Assembly: GCA_934045905.1 (NCBI GenBank)
Contig: OW203763.1
Coordinates: 37,895,017-37,959,016 of the forward strand
Direction: 5' to 3'
DNA: 64,000 bases
DNA from: Leuctra nigra
Lineage: Eukaryota; Arthropoda; Insecta; Plecoptera; Leuctridae
Shown: positions 22,640 through 36,000 of the stretch, piece by piece
How the letters are laid out: each line of letters begins with the position of its first letter
Numbering within the stretch: the first letter of the stretch is position 1
The notes under the pieces: generated by a model
The model's input: the letters and a program-made list of their open reading frames with translations, nothing else
The model's database searches: none
Told to the model about the DNA's origin: nothing
Position numbers and translations under genes: made by a program

Positions 22640-23187
22640 TCATTTACTACCTAAAAGTAATTAAAAGGAACGCAGCCAGCTGGAGGCAGCGGAGATGAAA
22701 TTCCTACGAAGTGTGAAGGGAGTAACAAAGATGGACAGGTTGAGAAGCCGTTGTATTAGGAAGGAGCTGGGAGTGGAAAGTTTGAGCTACAAGTTGGGTA
22801 GAGAGAGATTGCGTTGGTTTGGACACATGAAAAGAATGGATCTCAAGAGAATCCCAAGACAGGAGTTTGAAGAAACAGTGGTGGGAAGAAGAAGAGTGGG
22901 GAGACCAAGAGAGAAGTGGAGTGGTCTTATCAGAGAAGACGTGGAGGACAGGCAGCAAAGGTGGCAGAAAGTGGAAGCAGATAAGTGGTGGGAGGACAGG
23001 AGGATCTGGAGGGCGCGGGTGGAGAAGTTGGAGGAAGGTGACGAGGATGAAGAAGAGGAGGAGGAGGATGAAACGTCAGGCCTGGCCAGCCGGTTTGGAA
23101 GAGATCCGAGGCCCTAGACCCAGTGGGAGCTCCCACTGTCTGACCTGACAACATCGTCGGAACCAGAAGAAGATTATTATTATTTTT
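22640..23187 (+). mobile_element. 3'-end fragment of an RTE-like LINE
   Basis: The open frame at 22695-23117 carries the C-terminal motifs MKFLRSVKGVTKMD, RLRWFGHMKRM and GRPREKW, followed by an acidic tail. It is clearly related to the longer minus-strand element at 37105-38765 ([25 protein letters not shown]). The 3' end is GGAACCAGAAGAAG plus ATTATTATTATT (23170-23184). All reverse transcriptase catalytic motifs are missing. Confidence 0.8.
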
Positions 23188-23189
23188 AG

Positions 23190-24060
23190 AAAATTTGGTT
23201 CATTTACTACAGAATATTGTGGTAAGAAACGACAAAAAACCACATTATCATGAAATCTCACCACTATTTGTTTATTTCTGCTATAATATTTTATGCTCTG
23301 TTCAAAGCGTTGATAAGCGAGGACTCGTAAAGGCAGCTTTCGAAAATGAGAATCAACGGCAATATTTTTAACAGTTAAATGCAATTTACACTGCATAGCT
23401 GTAAAGAACGACACATTATTCTTCATAAATAAGATCTATTTAGTAGCATTACGGAAGGTGTGGAATAATATTCTATTATAAATTTAATTTGTCATTCAAC
23501 AATTAATCAATGGAATCTCTAATTTTTTCTGGGATATGATTGACACTATTGGATCCCAGGCTTAGAAGCAAAGCAACAATTGTACTATAATCAATGGGTA
23601 ATTTCTCATTAAATTTCCTTTATGGGATCTTCACTAGCTGTGTATGTAAAATATAAGAAATTACCTTTTGCTACCCACTTTTTTTGGATTAAACAATTTT
23701 TAGAAAGCTGAAAAGGGTACAAATAATTTTAAATAGGTGCAAATACAATTGCCTCGCCTATCATGTAGTTTGTCCTCAATAAATAAGAACTAAGTACTCA
23801 AAAAATAACTTCTACCAATATGGTTCCTATCAAGAAAATCAAATTTGATCTCAGGTTATACACGTTTTGGTTTCCACTATATCCTGTAATGGCACAAATA
23901 CTTAAAACTCGATTTTACCCGGTTTTTACACACTTGGTGCAAAAAATTAAAACAGTTTTACTTTTTTCACAATACGAGCATGGCGAAATGCGACGTAAAA
24001 GATCGGACATAGAAATTTTTGCTTGTTTCAACAATTTTTAGAAAGCTGAAAAGGGTACAA
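23190..24060. other. No gene seen
   Basis: AT-rich intergenic sequence. AAAGCTGAAAAGGGTACAAATA occurs twice (about 23705 and 24041), with ACAATTTTTAGAAAGC before each copy, so it is a short direct duplication of unknown origin. Confidence 0.45.
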
Positions 24061-24065
24061 ATAGG

Positions 24066-24440
24066 GTTCGATTTTGCAGGCAGCATGTTTCAGGCACTTT
24101 TTTGGATACGATTGGTGACAAAATAGGTTGAGGAAATTATTTGACATTTTAATCATGATTAGATGAAAGACAAACTTAGGGTTATCCCTTGGTACATTTT
24201 GAATATTTTACTTTGTTAATTAGTAATAAATAGTTGATTTTTGGTGGAAAATGGTCTATTTTCTTGTCTCAAGACAAGCGCCTAATTGGGTAACAATGCA
24301 AGTAGCAAAATTGAAAAGGTGCTACTACTAATATATACTCAGACTGATCATGTTAACATCCTATGAAAGTTATACCCACTTATGAAACAATATTTCTCTC
24401 TCACTTTTCTAAAATGGCCTAGCGCTTGCATCACCTTAAA
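24066..24440. mobile_element. Left-truncated relative of the MITE at 11831
   Basis: Shares AAAGACAAACTTAGGGTTATCC, GCACTTTTTTGGATACGATTGG and the end GCGCTTGCATCACCTTAA with 11831-12328. The left terminal repeat is missing or replaced. A hAT MITE follows 13 bp after its right end. Confidence 0.6.
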
Positions 24441-24453
24441 TGATATATTAGGG

Positions 24454-25131
24454 CAGGGACCCGAACCGGAACCTAGAACCGGTATGAACCTTTATAATTT
24501 CGGAACCAGAACCGACACCGGAACCGTTATACTTTTTTCCCAAAGAACCGGAACCGGAACCCGGACCTTTATAATCAATTAGGTTCTTAAAGGTTCTTTA
24601 AGGTTCCTTCTTTAAATAAAAAATCATGTATATCACTTGGATATAATATTATTCACAAAGTTGTATCAAGTTTATTATTTGAAAAAATTCTTCATTATGC
24701 AAACGCTGCTTAGTTTTCAATTTTTGAATCTGACTACTGCGATGAGAACTGCATTGCCAACAATTTAAATATGATAGCTCAGGAAAAATGAATGTTTACG
24801 TTGTCTTATGGAGAAAATTGCAGCCACTATACTGTCTCCTCTGATATTTACACTGCGCACCATCCTGTGAATTTTATACAGACACTGACTGCCTACACCT
24901 GGGCTTGCATTCATAGGAAAATCCAAATCCAATAATTCCATTAAATTTGACATTGGTAATACTGAAGTTTTATTATATAGTTTGATTTCAAATTTTAGAA
25001 CCGGAACCTTTATGCAAGAACCGGAACCGGAACCGAACCTTTAAAAATATTTGTTTCAGAACCGGAACCGGAACCTTTATAAAATAAAATTGTGGAACCG
25101 GAACCTTTATTCATAAAAGTTCGGGTCCCTG
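24454..25131. mobile_element. hAT MITE filled with GAACCGGAACC words
   Basis: Ends CAGGGACCCGAAC and GTTCGGGTCCCTG, with a perfect 8-bp duplication TATTAGGG (24446-24453 and 25132-25139). GAACCGGAACC, AACCTTTATAA and their complements recur at both ends (24466-24610 and 24995-25115) around a unique-looking middle. No coding sequence. Confidence 0.9.
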
Positions 25132-25139
25132 TATTAGGG

Positions 25140-26074
25140 ACTTAGAAGCAAAACTCACATTCTCCAAAAAAAAAACAAGTTACATGTTCTAAATTATTTT
25201 TATTTCCCCATGTTCAAAATTGAACATGATGTGCAAAAAAGCCTTCTTGAAAAGATGTCAGAAGGTCCCATACCTGTTAGTATGGGAATTACAACTGTAT
25301 TTTCCCTGTTTTTCTCCCAATATGGGGAGTGGAAAGAGCAAGGTTTGCTTTTCAGCCCCTCTAATTATAACAAAGAAGTTAAACGGAAGGGAATCTGGGA
25401 TACTTATTGCCGGGTTTGCGTAGGTTAAAAAAATACATAATTCCATTTTGTAACCAGAAGTATCCATTTAATTAACTGACAAATAATAAATACAAGATAG
25501 ATATACACATTTATATCCATTTACCATTAGGTTCCTAAAGTATTTTTGTCCATATGTTATCAGTCAATCAAACAAAAGCTAGATATCTCCAGCTGAACAT
25601 ATGTAGGTATAGTATATTTGTTAAAGCAGAGAATGAATTGAATTCTTTGTTTCCAGCCACCTGGGCCTGTATAATCAAAAAGATTTTGTTGGAAAGCAAG
25701 AGATGTTATAGCTTTAATATAAAGTTTTTTTTTACTAACGCTTTAGTGTAGAGATAAGAAATATTGTAAAAGTTGGTGCATGGCATGGCATGACCTTTCT
25801 CTGAAGTGTTTTAAAAACTAAACATGTATAAATCACATTACTTTGCAGATCCACAATGTTAAGTGTCCAAATTGATGCAGCTCAGATACTTAACAAAATA
25901 ATACTGGGCATTTACACCCTAATTGTTGGCTCGTTGCATATACCCTTATCACTTGATTGAGTTGCATACATATTACATATCTATATTTAGAGGAAGTGTC
26001 CATAATATACACAAAAACAAATCCTTTTTTAAATTCTGAATTGTTTGTACATATTGGATAATTGTAACTACTAA
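25140..26074. other. No gene seen
   Basis: Intergenic AT-rich sequence. Short open frames near 25210-25470 overlap each other in three frames and match nothing recognisable. Confidence 0.45.
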
Positions 26075-26221
26075 GGGCCGGTCTTTCAATGCCTTGCTAA
26101 TTTTTATACAGTCAATTAGGACTATATTGCCATGGCAACAACCAATGACATTCCTAGTATGACCACTAACTAACTGTTAAGAGCTAATTGAGACTTAAGC
26201 AGAGTATTGAAATACCGGGCC
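26075..26221. mobile_element. PIF/Harbinger-like MITE, 147 bp
   Basis: Ends GGGCCGGTCTTTCAATGC and GTATTGAAATACCGGGCC (imperfect inverted repeats), flanked by the 3-bp duplication TAA (26072-26074, 26222-26224). TIRs starting GGGCC and a TWA target are typical of PIF/Harbinger MITEs. Confidence 0.7.
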
Positions 26222-26224
26222 TAA

Positions 26225-26720
26225 ATGCATTACTCAGCAAACATTTTTAAACCAAGTTAACTCAGAATATTTTATGGTATTCAACAAACAAACAATTAGG
26301 GGACGATGCTCTAATGTTGTAGTGTTTCATTCGGGGTTTAATGTGAATTTACCTGAGGAACAGCTTCGATATCAAATCATACAAAGATACAAATCGCTAA
26401 AATAAATCTGTACATCTCCATAAAATGTATTATAATAATCATCATCATCAATATGCACGTATGTATTATAATTTTCTAAACTAACCCTAATATCAATGTA
26501 CCTACAAGAAAGATATAAAAAATGACTTGGCTATCTACAAAGTATTTTGAAACCTGATAAATGCTGTGCTTGGAAGCATCATGGAGAAAAAATCTCATGA
26601 AATATCACTAGAACACTATAAAAAGGACTGATGAACATAATAGAACATGATATGTGACGGGTATTGCTATTTGCAATAATTTTACGTTATATTATTGAAT
26701 ATTGTTGAATGACAACAATT
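26225..26720. other. No gene seen
   Basis: AT-rich sequence between two MITEs, without recognisable features. Confidence 0.45.
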
Positions 26721-26728
26721 GCATTTTT

Positions 26729-27844
26729 TAGGGGTGTGCGAATAGTGATTTTTGACTTCGAATACGAATATCGAATAATTGACAAAAATATTTCGAATAT
26801 CAAATAATTGGAATCTAAATTAAAAGACATAAGGTCTGTTCGTTTTGCTTACTGCACTTTACTGCTCACTGCAAATCCGTTCGTTTTGCATCAAACTTGC
26901 TGTTCCGTCACTGCGATTGTGTTCGATTTGACACTGACAGTAGCTGCGCAGTGACTGCTCTTACAGCTGGGTAGGGAGGTGATGTAAATGCAGTAACTCT
27001 GCAGTAGGCGGCAAAATGGCCGATGTTTGAAATGTAAAATGTGTTTCTTATGGATGGATAGTGAAAAAACGCCTAAGGAGGAGGGAAATGAGTATTTGTT
27101 TAAGAGTTTAGTTTAGTTATATGTTATGAAATGATACATATTTATATAAAAATGCATTGGGATTAGACAAGAATTCTATAAATGCAGAACATAACCTCAC
27201 TTATTTTTACATTCTTCCCGCCAAATTCACAAACCTCCCAACCAATAGGAAAAGGCCAGCCTGCCATCCTGCTGCAAATGCCTTCGTTTTGTGTTGGTAC
27301 AGCAAGCTACTGCAAGAGTTATCAGGGCCTACTGTAAGCTGCTGCTACTGCAACTGCAGTAAGCAAAACGAACAGACCTATTGTATCAATTAAAAAAAAT
27401 TATTGGACACCAAACTCTTTTCATATGACCAGAATGAAAGATGGCCACAGTGAAAATGTACTGATTATGATGTAATATGCAAGGATAATATTATTGTCAC
27501 TTATCATCACAAAAAATGAAATTAACAGGAACACAAGGAGTATGAGGAAGGTCTACTTGGAGGAACAATAACCTACAAATAATATTCCCTCGAAATCAAA
27601 ATGGCGGCCATGACTATTTTCGGTTGGAGTTTTAGACTTTGCAGCAGTTGGCAGCATTGAAAAACACTCCCATATGAGAAATGGCGGGATCATTTTGAAT
27701 TAAAAGAAATGTTCGAAAATTTTCGAATATTCGAATTTACGAAGTATTCGAAATTTCAAATACTTTATTTTCGAATACCGAATCGAATATTCGAACCAAA
27801 TATTTTCGAAGTATTCGAAATTTTCGAATATTCGCACACCCCTA
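26729..27844. mobile_element. hAT MITE filled with TTCGAATATTCGAA words, carrying a nested MITE
   Basis: Ends TAGGGGTGTGCGAATA and TATTCGCACACCCCTA, with a perfect 8-bp duplication GCATTTTT (26721-26728 and 27845-27852). Both terminal regions consist of TTCGAATA/TATTCGAA words. A second element with its own inverted ends is nested at 26833-27378. No transposase. Confidence 0.92.
26833..27378. mobile_element. Nested MITE, 546 bp
   Basis: Ends GGTCTGTTCGTTTTGCTTAC and GTAAGCAAAACGAACAGACC form a 20-bp perfect inverted repeat continuing into TGCA words. Flanks are TAA on the left and TAT on the right, compatible with a decayed TWA (PIF/Harbinger) or TA target. CAGTAAGC/ACTGC words recur inside. 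Confidence 0.75.
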
Positions 27845-27852
27845 GCATTTTT

Positions 27853-30026
27853 GGTTAAATCGTGTAGATGTGCATTTTGTAAAAACGTTTGCTTCCAAAA
27901 AACAAGCTTAACTCAACACAAATCTTGTTGCCATAAGGCATGGTTGCCAACCTGCAAACTAAAATAGCTTTGCATCTCTTTCCATGCCCAAACATATGTT
28001 CAAACTGTACCGATAACAGGCATTAGGGCTGCCAACTAGACAAGCATGAATTATGACAGCTGTATAGGAGCAAATCACAACTCACTAATTAAAATATTCA
28101 ATCAATTTTTGAGTGCAAGATACTTTACTTCTGTAGCAAAATGAGGAGAAAATAATCTATTTGGAGCCCTCTGTAGGTAGTAATCACTAGGTAATACCAT
28201 ACCCCATAGGTACTTAACTTCAGTTAACGATCAAGGCATTGGAATAATTTCATCGCTTGTTATACCTATTAGGTACTTATTTTATTACCTACATAGTTTG
28301 ATTGAATTCCTACAATGTGATGTAGGATCATGATGATTCCTACATCAATACCTACATATTTCTATAATGATCTACTGCTCACAGTAAAAAGTAATGTAAA
28401 AAAAGTAATGTAAAAAATAATAAACTACCAAGCAATAACTATTTAGCTAGTAGCTCTTATTACACGAGTTATTAATTGCACGTAATGTTTAAACGCACAT
28501 TTAGGTTATTTTCCCAACTATTTTTGTTGTCCTAAGAGCATGTGATCTGCTGTGAAAACTACCTAATTGTTTGGCAGCTCCAAGTATGTTAACATAAATA
28601 TATGGCAGACTGAGTTAGTGAGCATAAAACAACAGAATGAAACTATACAGAAAACTACGGTCTAAAATTATTAAGAAATTAATTGACAAACTACCTAAAC
28701 ACTACTGGTTTTTTCGATTTTTCATATCATTACTATTATGATTTTCCTATTTTCATCCTATTGTCTTCGTTTCCACCGTTGGTAATAAGTAGGTACAATA
28801 AATATATTTTAATGGAAGCAATTAAAGTATGAAAATTAAATATTATGTTATTGTTTGTCACTTTAGCACTTCTTCTTAAGCAAAAGAAGAAGGGCAAGGA
28901 ATCTCTGGGACAAAGGTCGATTTGCATACGTCTGAATTCATGGCGGAAAAACTGTTTACTGATGCCCATGACCTGGTAGAAATCAGATAAGAAATCAGAG
29001 GGCAAATCTATGAAGTATACGGTGGAAACGTTTTCATGTAGATGTTTGATGGAACTGAAGGCAAACCTGAGAGGTGCCCATAAAATTGGAGGTGCCCAAT
29101 TGAATCCATAAAAAGCTCCACTTCTTGATGTGTACAACTTTAAAGTTGTATACATACATTTACCGTTGTTTCAAACAAACATATATTATGTAGTGTGACG
29201 TCCTTTAGTTTTTCAATAAAAAAAAGGTGGCAGATAAACGTTTCCAAGTATCGAAATCAGAGTTTCGTCAAGACAAAACGATGCCGCATTCTCGGCTTGC
29301 GCAGTTTGAACATTGAATTGACACAATAGCTTGTTTATTACAATCAAAACTCGGTATGGATACGAGGCGCGATTTCTTGGCAATATTCACATGTAACATC
29401 AGCTTTTAAGGTGTTTTACCCGACGAAGTGGAGTGTGAACAACTTAAAAGCAGTAGAAACCATGCCGAAACGAATAAATGCCAACACAAATTGAGTTTCT
29501 GGAATATAGTATTACAGAAAACTCGGGTGTAAAATCTATGGATATATCTGACGACCGATATAACTATACCTATACATACTACCCAAATACTATTGCATGG
29601 TTGTACCTACATGAAGCTTCTTGTATTGCACTCTGCAAACTTTTAGTTTTCTATAGTAAATAAGCATCCTTGTGTGCAACTACCTAATAAATACCTATGA
29701 AGAATCTCTTATTATACAATTTATAAAAATTGGGAAACAGTATAAACTAACCCTAGAACATAGCACTAGTTCAATGAAATTATAGTATTTAAAATGCCTA
29801 CGTAAGTTTTAATGATTCTAAACAAATTTCACCTAGGGACAGTTTTACAACCTCTCAATAAAAAGCAGGACAGTAATCGGCCTGATAAAACTAATAGTTG
29901 CCATGCCACCGCAATGATACATGCAAATGCAACTGTACATAGCTACCAGTACTACTGGCACATGGAGATTGTAAAACAGGCCCTTAATGAAATCATGTTG
30001 TCAACTTGCCAAACTCTCTCAACGTA
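27853..30026. other. Intergenic DNA and 3' flank of the RBM5/10-like gene
   Basis: No coding frame with recognisable similarity. The longest minus-strand frame (28736-29155) has no conserved domain. Part of the right side should be the 3' untranslated region of the RBM gene, but no polyadenylation site can be chosen from sequence alone. Confidence 0.4.
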
Positions 30027-33000
30027 TCAACACTCCGCCGCATCCTGCTCCTGATCGGTGAGCTCTTGATACCTCGCGAACATCATCTTCTTCACGCAGT
30101 CCTTGTACGTTTCGCCTGGTTGCACTCCGTACGAGCCGCCCTTGACGCCCAGCCCGGCCGAGCTCACGCGCTGACTCGTCTGGATTATGGTGGTGCGTCC
30201 TTGGTTCGCCTTACCGAGTCCCATGCCTTCCTGCCAGCCCATCTTCTGTAGCATCTTGTTACCGACGTTGTCTCCACCGATACCGGTCTTCGTTGGCTCT
30301 TCGTAGCTTACGGATTCCGCATCTTGTCTTGCCTTCAGATATTTTTCCTGCAAAATAATATGCTGGATCAACGTGTCCAGATTTCGGAAACATTGCCTGG
30401 CCCTCAAATTGTCTACACACGTTTTTAAAATGTTTAAATTTAGGGAGCTATAGAATTCAAGTTATGTAACATAAAATGGTAGATACAAACATAGATTACA
30501 TATAGTTCTACTAGAGGTTCTAAAAATGAAGTTTGCATGACAGTGTGGTGGCACCGTCTTAGTATAGATATGTCCATTTTCATTGCATGGACAATACCGA
30601 GTTCTCTTTTCTTTTACAATTCATCAGCGAAATGTAAAACATTTTTGACTCAGAATGGCTTCTCATAGGAGAAAGCAAAAAGCAGAAAGCACATACATAG
30701 AAAGAGGAGTGATTCCATGCAGTATATATTTTCACTTAACATATTAAGACGGCTGGGTAGTGAGTTTGACCTTGAATAGTTTTTGAATTGATTTTTATCA
30801 ATATCTTTTACCAATGTAATTGTTAACAAAATAAGGCTTTGTACGAGTCTTCAGAACTTTTCAATGAAAATAGTTTCATAGCTTGTAATGGTTTATTAGA
30901 TTTACTTTGTCCTACAGATGTTTAGTGCCCGAAAATTAGTAAAATTATGGCACTAAACATCTGTTGGACAAAATAAAACTAATTACTTATTCCAAACTAT
31001 AAAATTATTTTCATTGAACAGTTCTGAAGACGCATAGAAAGCCATATTTTGTTAACAATTTCATTGGTAAAGGTAAAAGATATTGATAAAAATCGATTAA
31101 AAAACTCTTCAAGACCACGCTCACTACTCAGCCCTCTTAATATGATATACAAATTCTATTAATAATCAATTTTTTTTCATTGAAGATGATTCGATAAACT
31201 GTCGATTTGAACAAATAAGAAATTAACAGCCACCAAAATGCATGACTCATGATTGCTTATTTCTGCCTTCTTCAATCATCATCATCATCATCATTCATCA
31301 TCTCCCAATCATCCATGCAATCATTCACAGACGCACAATGACCTAGAGACCAAATCGAAGTTGTTTATAATCATCAGAAAAAATCAATTGATTTGAATTT
31401 GAATTTTTACGCCCAAGTTGTGTTATCTTCTGTGTTAGTGTTCAATAAAGATAAATGTTCAGTAAATTTTCATACCGACATCATATCTAAAACAGATAAG
31501 AGGATCATTAGGAAAGGAAATACCATTTTGCGCATTAGACTCCCGCATCTACATTGATCTCACTTTACTCATAGCGATGTCTTCCTATATTCACTGGCAT
31601 GTCACAGACGCACTTTCATAGTATTTGATTTATGTTTACTGTTGTCACACAGCGTTGAATACGTGTAAGTCAATGGAATTGCCAGCCGACTGTGAAATCA
31701 AGTAATTTTTTATTTTTTGTGGGAAAAAAATATAATTTGGAATTAGTTTACCTTCCCTATTGCCTTGACTTGGCACGTCTACTAGCAAGCCAGAGTTGAA
31801 CGGTCACCCAATTAAAAAACTAATTGTGGTAATCAATATTCTTCGACGTGATATAGAAAAATGGCAACTCTAGATTCTAGTTTGTTCACGGCTCCTAAAA
31901 ACAGTTTTCCATACAGTTAAAAGAGTACCTACTAAAAGCAATATAATTTTGACATTTCTAAAGCTTCTTCTTAGTCTTCAAAGGTTCTCGAATCATTTAG
32001 GACCAAACAAAACAATCAAACATTTTCACTCTGGTGCACAAAATCTGATTTAAATCACAAGTTTCAATGAAAACAACACACGGAGATCATTCAATTACAA
32101 GAATCCAAAGGCTTCCTAACCTCCATTGTAGTAGGTATTAAGAACCAACCCAATTACAAAAAAATAAAATACAAACAACATTTTCAACAAAAATTCAAAT
32201 GTTTCAATTCACAAAACTAACATCATACACAAAATGTAACAGCATAAATACATTATATTAATCTTAGAAATCATGCAATAGTACCAACTTTTTGTCCTTC
32301 TTTTACCCCTTTTTACCTTTTGTGCCTTTTTGTACTTAAAGATGGAAATAAAGATAATAGGGAAGTCTCATGAAATTTTATTCTAGTAAATTTCTATAAA
32401 TAAACACAAATAATAATGACAAATACACTTATTTCCTATGAAATCTTACATTTTCATTCATAAAAATCGAGTTCAAATATCATAGGATTTTTGGCGGGAC
32501 AAACGGCCTGTAACAAGAATCAGAACTGTGATGTCATTTCCAAGTCATTAACATTGTGTTGACATGGGGATTCCCTTGTTGCCATGGCAATATAGCAAAC
32601 TGTGATGTCATTGCCAATTTTCCTGTTTTTAAATGAGAGGAGATCTATCAAACTTTGTAAATTAATTACATGAGAACTATTCGTCCAACAACAAAAATAA
32701 TACCCCATCTGTGTTCAGCAACATCTCAACTTTCATAAAATAAATATTATTCTGAATTCAAATCTTCACGAGACTTCCCTATTGAAATTGAAATTGAAAA
32801 AACTTTGAAATGTGAAACCCAAATCTCGTTAGTCAACCTAGAGATAGCAACCAAAAATAATATACCTATTCCTACACTCTAGTAGGGGAGCAAATGTAAT
32901 TCCGCTCGATTGGAGTGCCGAAATTGATTTTTTCATAATTATCGATTGTTTACATCATTCTTAATATGACCTGACGTGCCTTCAATTTTTTTGGTGGCCA

Positions 33001-36000
33001 TCTTGAAAAATATGGCGGAAAACGAGCGAAAAACGTAAATTTTACAAATAATTTAATTGTTGGTAGAGGAAAGATTGAAAAATTATGAAATAATTCACTA
33101 AACCTAACTCAAATATAGTGACTTGAAAAAAAAATAAACCGTTAACAAAAAATGTAAAAAAAAATACAAAAAATAATATTTAAAAAAAAAATACATATTT
33201 TTTTTAAACGCATATTGTTCAAAATGAAATTGTCTACAAATTTTAATTCCACATATTTTAGTCTAAGTCCACGCGTTTCATAATAAATTGAGAGCAAAAA
33301 AACACAGAAACGTGATTGGTCAATTCCAACAATGAAAAAATAAAATTCGTTCACGGCGTATTTTTTTTTCAAGTCTCCATATTTGTGTTAGTTTTAGTGA
33401 ATTATTTCATAATTTTTCAACCTTTCCTCTACCAATAATTAAATAATTTGTAAAATTACGTTTTCCGCCATATTTTCCAAGATGGCCACCAAAAAAATTG
33501 AAGGCACGTCAGGTAATATTAAGAATGATTTAAACAATCGATAATTATGAAAAAATCAATTTCGGCACTCCAATCGAGCGGAAAGCATTTTTTCTACACT
33601 TGAACCTGCACTACTATCTACACTAGGAAAATGCTCTGTGTAACGAGCGAGCACGGATACGCGCAACACCTCGAACCGAAATTCTATCGAAAATGTCCTT
33701 AAAGCCAATCATTCTTGAATTTCGTCACAGACTTGTATGAAAATTTCAAAAAATTACTAAAATATTTCCCAATAACCATGCAAAGGTTTAAGCTGATCGA
33801 TCAAACGGTTCCTTGTTAATTTTAAAAAATCACAGTATCTCGTTCAAAAAATATACCTGGGACCACTCAAGTGTGTGTACACAATATTAGATCAAAGACT
33901 TACTTAGATTGATCTGATGAACGTTCAAAACCGTTTCATATTATACGTTTTAAAGTTTATGCTCCAACTACATATATTGGACTGAAGAGTCGATGTTGCC
34001 GTGAAATATGAAATTCGAGAATTTGACAGCCAACACGCAAAATGCCCGTAAACTGTCAATAACTTTTGGATTTAAACACAGATTAGTCTGAAAATTGTCA
34101 AAAAACACAGATAATGTTGGTCCCAATGACCATGCAAATTATTAAGTTGATCGGTCAAACGGTTCTAATTTAAATTTCAAAATTCACAGAAAATATGGTT
34201 TTAAATTTTAACCAATGGGAGGATTTGGCTGAAACTTTGTAATATTTGGGACAATGTTGTTCGTAATGACTTGTAAAATTTTCAAATTGATCACACCAAC
34301 CAATCGAAAGATAATTTTTTAAAAATTTGAACCAATCACAGGATCCCTTTTAAAAACGATCCCAGAGACTGCATATAGTGACCCGCAGTCGATCAGTGGA
34401 TTGGGATTTTCTTGAAAAAACAGGTATTTTACGAACCCCTTAGCGAGCTCAACCCAAGAGAAGGCTCGGCATAACAATGGGGCATGGTGCGCACGCAGGT
34501 AAAGTAGGGGACGGGAAAGTAAAAAGACCCTTTTCCAATCCACAGATCGACTGCGGATGACTATAGATTACGTTAGTGTGTGTGCAAAATTTTAGATAAG
34601 ATTGGTTGTGCGGTTTGACCTGGGCAGTGCAGACAAAAAAAAACACAGAGAAAGTGCCATAAGAGTACCGTGGTGACGCTCGCTACGCTCGCTCAACAAG
34701 ATGAAGATCAAAGCCAAAGCCAAAAATCATTTATTACACACAATACAGGGCACAATTTAACAAAAATTTTGGAAAATAACTTTACACTTGAACTGATATT
34801 AAGATGTTGATAGTGAATGGACAAATACTGCAGAGTAGGAAATGCACACAAAGTTGTCGGGAGCTAAAAGATATTACTTTGATCTGCAATATGAACCGAT
34901 TCCTCAAGTCGTTGATCACCTACTTTGAGACGATTCCGCTGGGGTGCGTTGGGCTCGTTGAACTTGAGTCTCCTCTCCTTGGCCCTGTCGCGGTACTTCT
35001 TGTTCCGCTGCTGCGGATCGTTGGGGTCGAGGCCGCGCACTTTGTACCACGTCGCCAGGTTCTGCTTGTGAAGATCCGAACGCTCCTGGTGCCTGCAGCA
35101 AGCCAAGATTGCAAAATGGGCGCTACAATCCACTATCAAGAGCCATTATGAGTTAGGAGAAGTCATGCTGGTACGGTAAAGTTATTGGCTTACATACGTA
35201 ATTATAGTTATGAAGTGTTAAATATAAGTCAGCGATATTCGTTTTTGGGTGATTCTCCCGAAAGTGGAATATTCTGAATAAAAAGAAAATGAAAATATAT
35301 GTGGTCAGAAAGATATAATTTTTTGCAGACACATTGAGGATGGAGCAAGGAATAAATATAAATTATGGGTTGAGCTCAATCTCAATAGCAAAAAATTACT
35401 AGTTAAAACAATAGCAAAAATCCTCGGAAATCCATGGTTTTTACAGATGTTAACTGCCATAGAAATTAAATTTTGCATCTTCATAGTCAGTTTTACACAA
35501 GCGTGAAAATATTTAGAGGTCAGATTTGACCAAGACACTGAAGTCAACTTCACACACATGAATCAATTAATTACATTTTTTTAATGCTTTCTAATTAATG
35601 GTGGGTAATTACCCACTTCCATGGTAATTACATCACATCAAAATACGCACCTGAAATCGTCCTGTCAGATTTTTTTTACCAACTTGCAAATGACTTTCAG
35701 GTGCTAGAAGTTAACACAAGACAGGAATGCCAACATATTAAAAATTAGCTTCCCTGTAAATTGTCAAAGCACTTAGAGATTCTGATGTTTTTGAGGCTAA
35801 CGTTTCAAGAATGTAAATAATTAAAACCACCTGAGGCTTATAATCGATCGAGTAAATATTAAAACGAAAACGTATGAAAACGCGACTCCTCCACTCCTGT
35901 TAAGAAGTGAGCCAGACAGAGACAGCACATGCAGTAGGACGACTACTTGACGACCGGCAGCACAAAGCGTTGGTAAACTAGCCCATTGATTACTTTTGGC

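Noticed and set aside
22867..23154. Overlapping frames on both strands in the LINE tail
   Set aside because: Shadows of the plus-strand LINE C-terminal frame at 22695-23117.
28736..29155. 139-codon minus-strand frame
   Set aside because: No domain, no splice partners and no similarity I recognise; its composition is that of random AT-rich DNA.
33142..33372. Phe/Ile-rich frame
   Set aside because: Located in the A/T-rich centre of a foldback element; low-complexity artefact.
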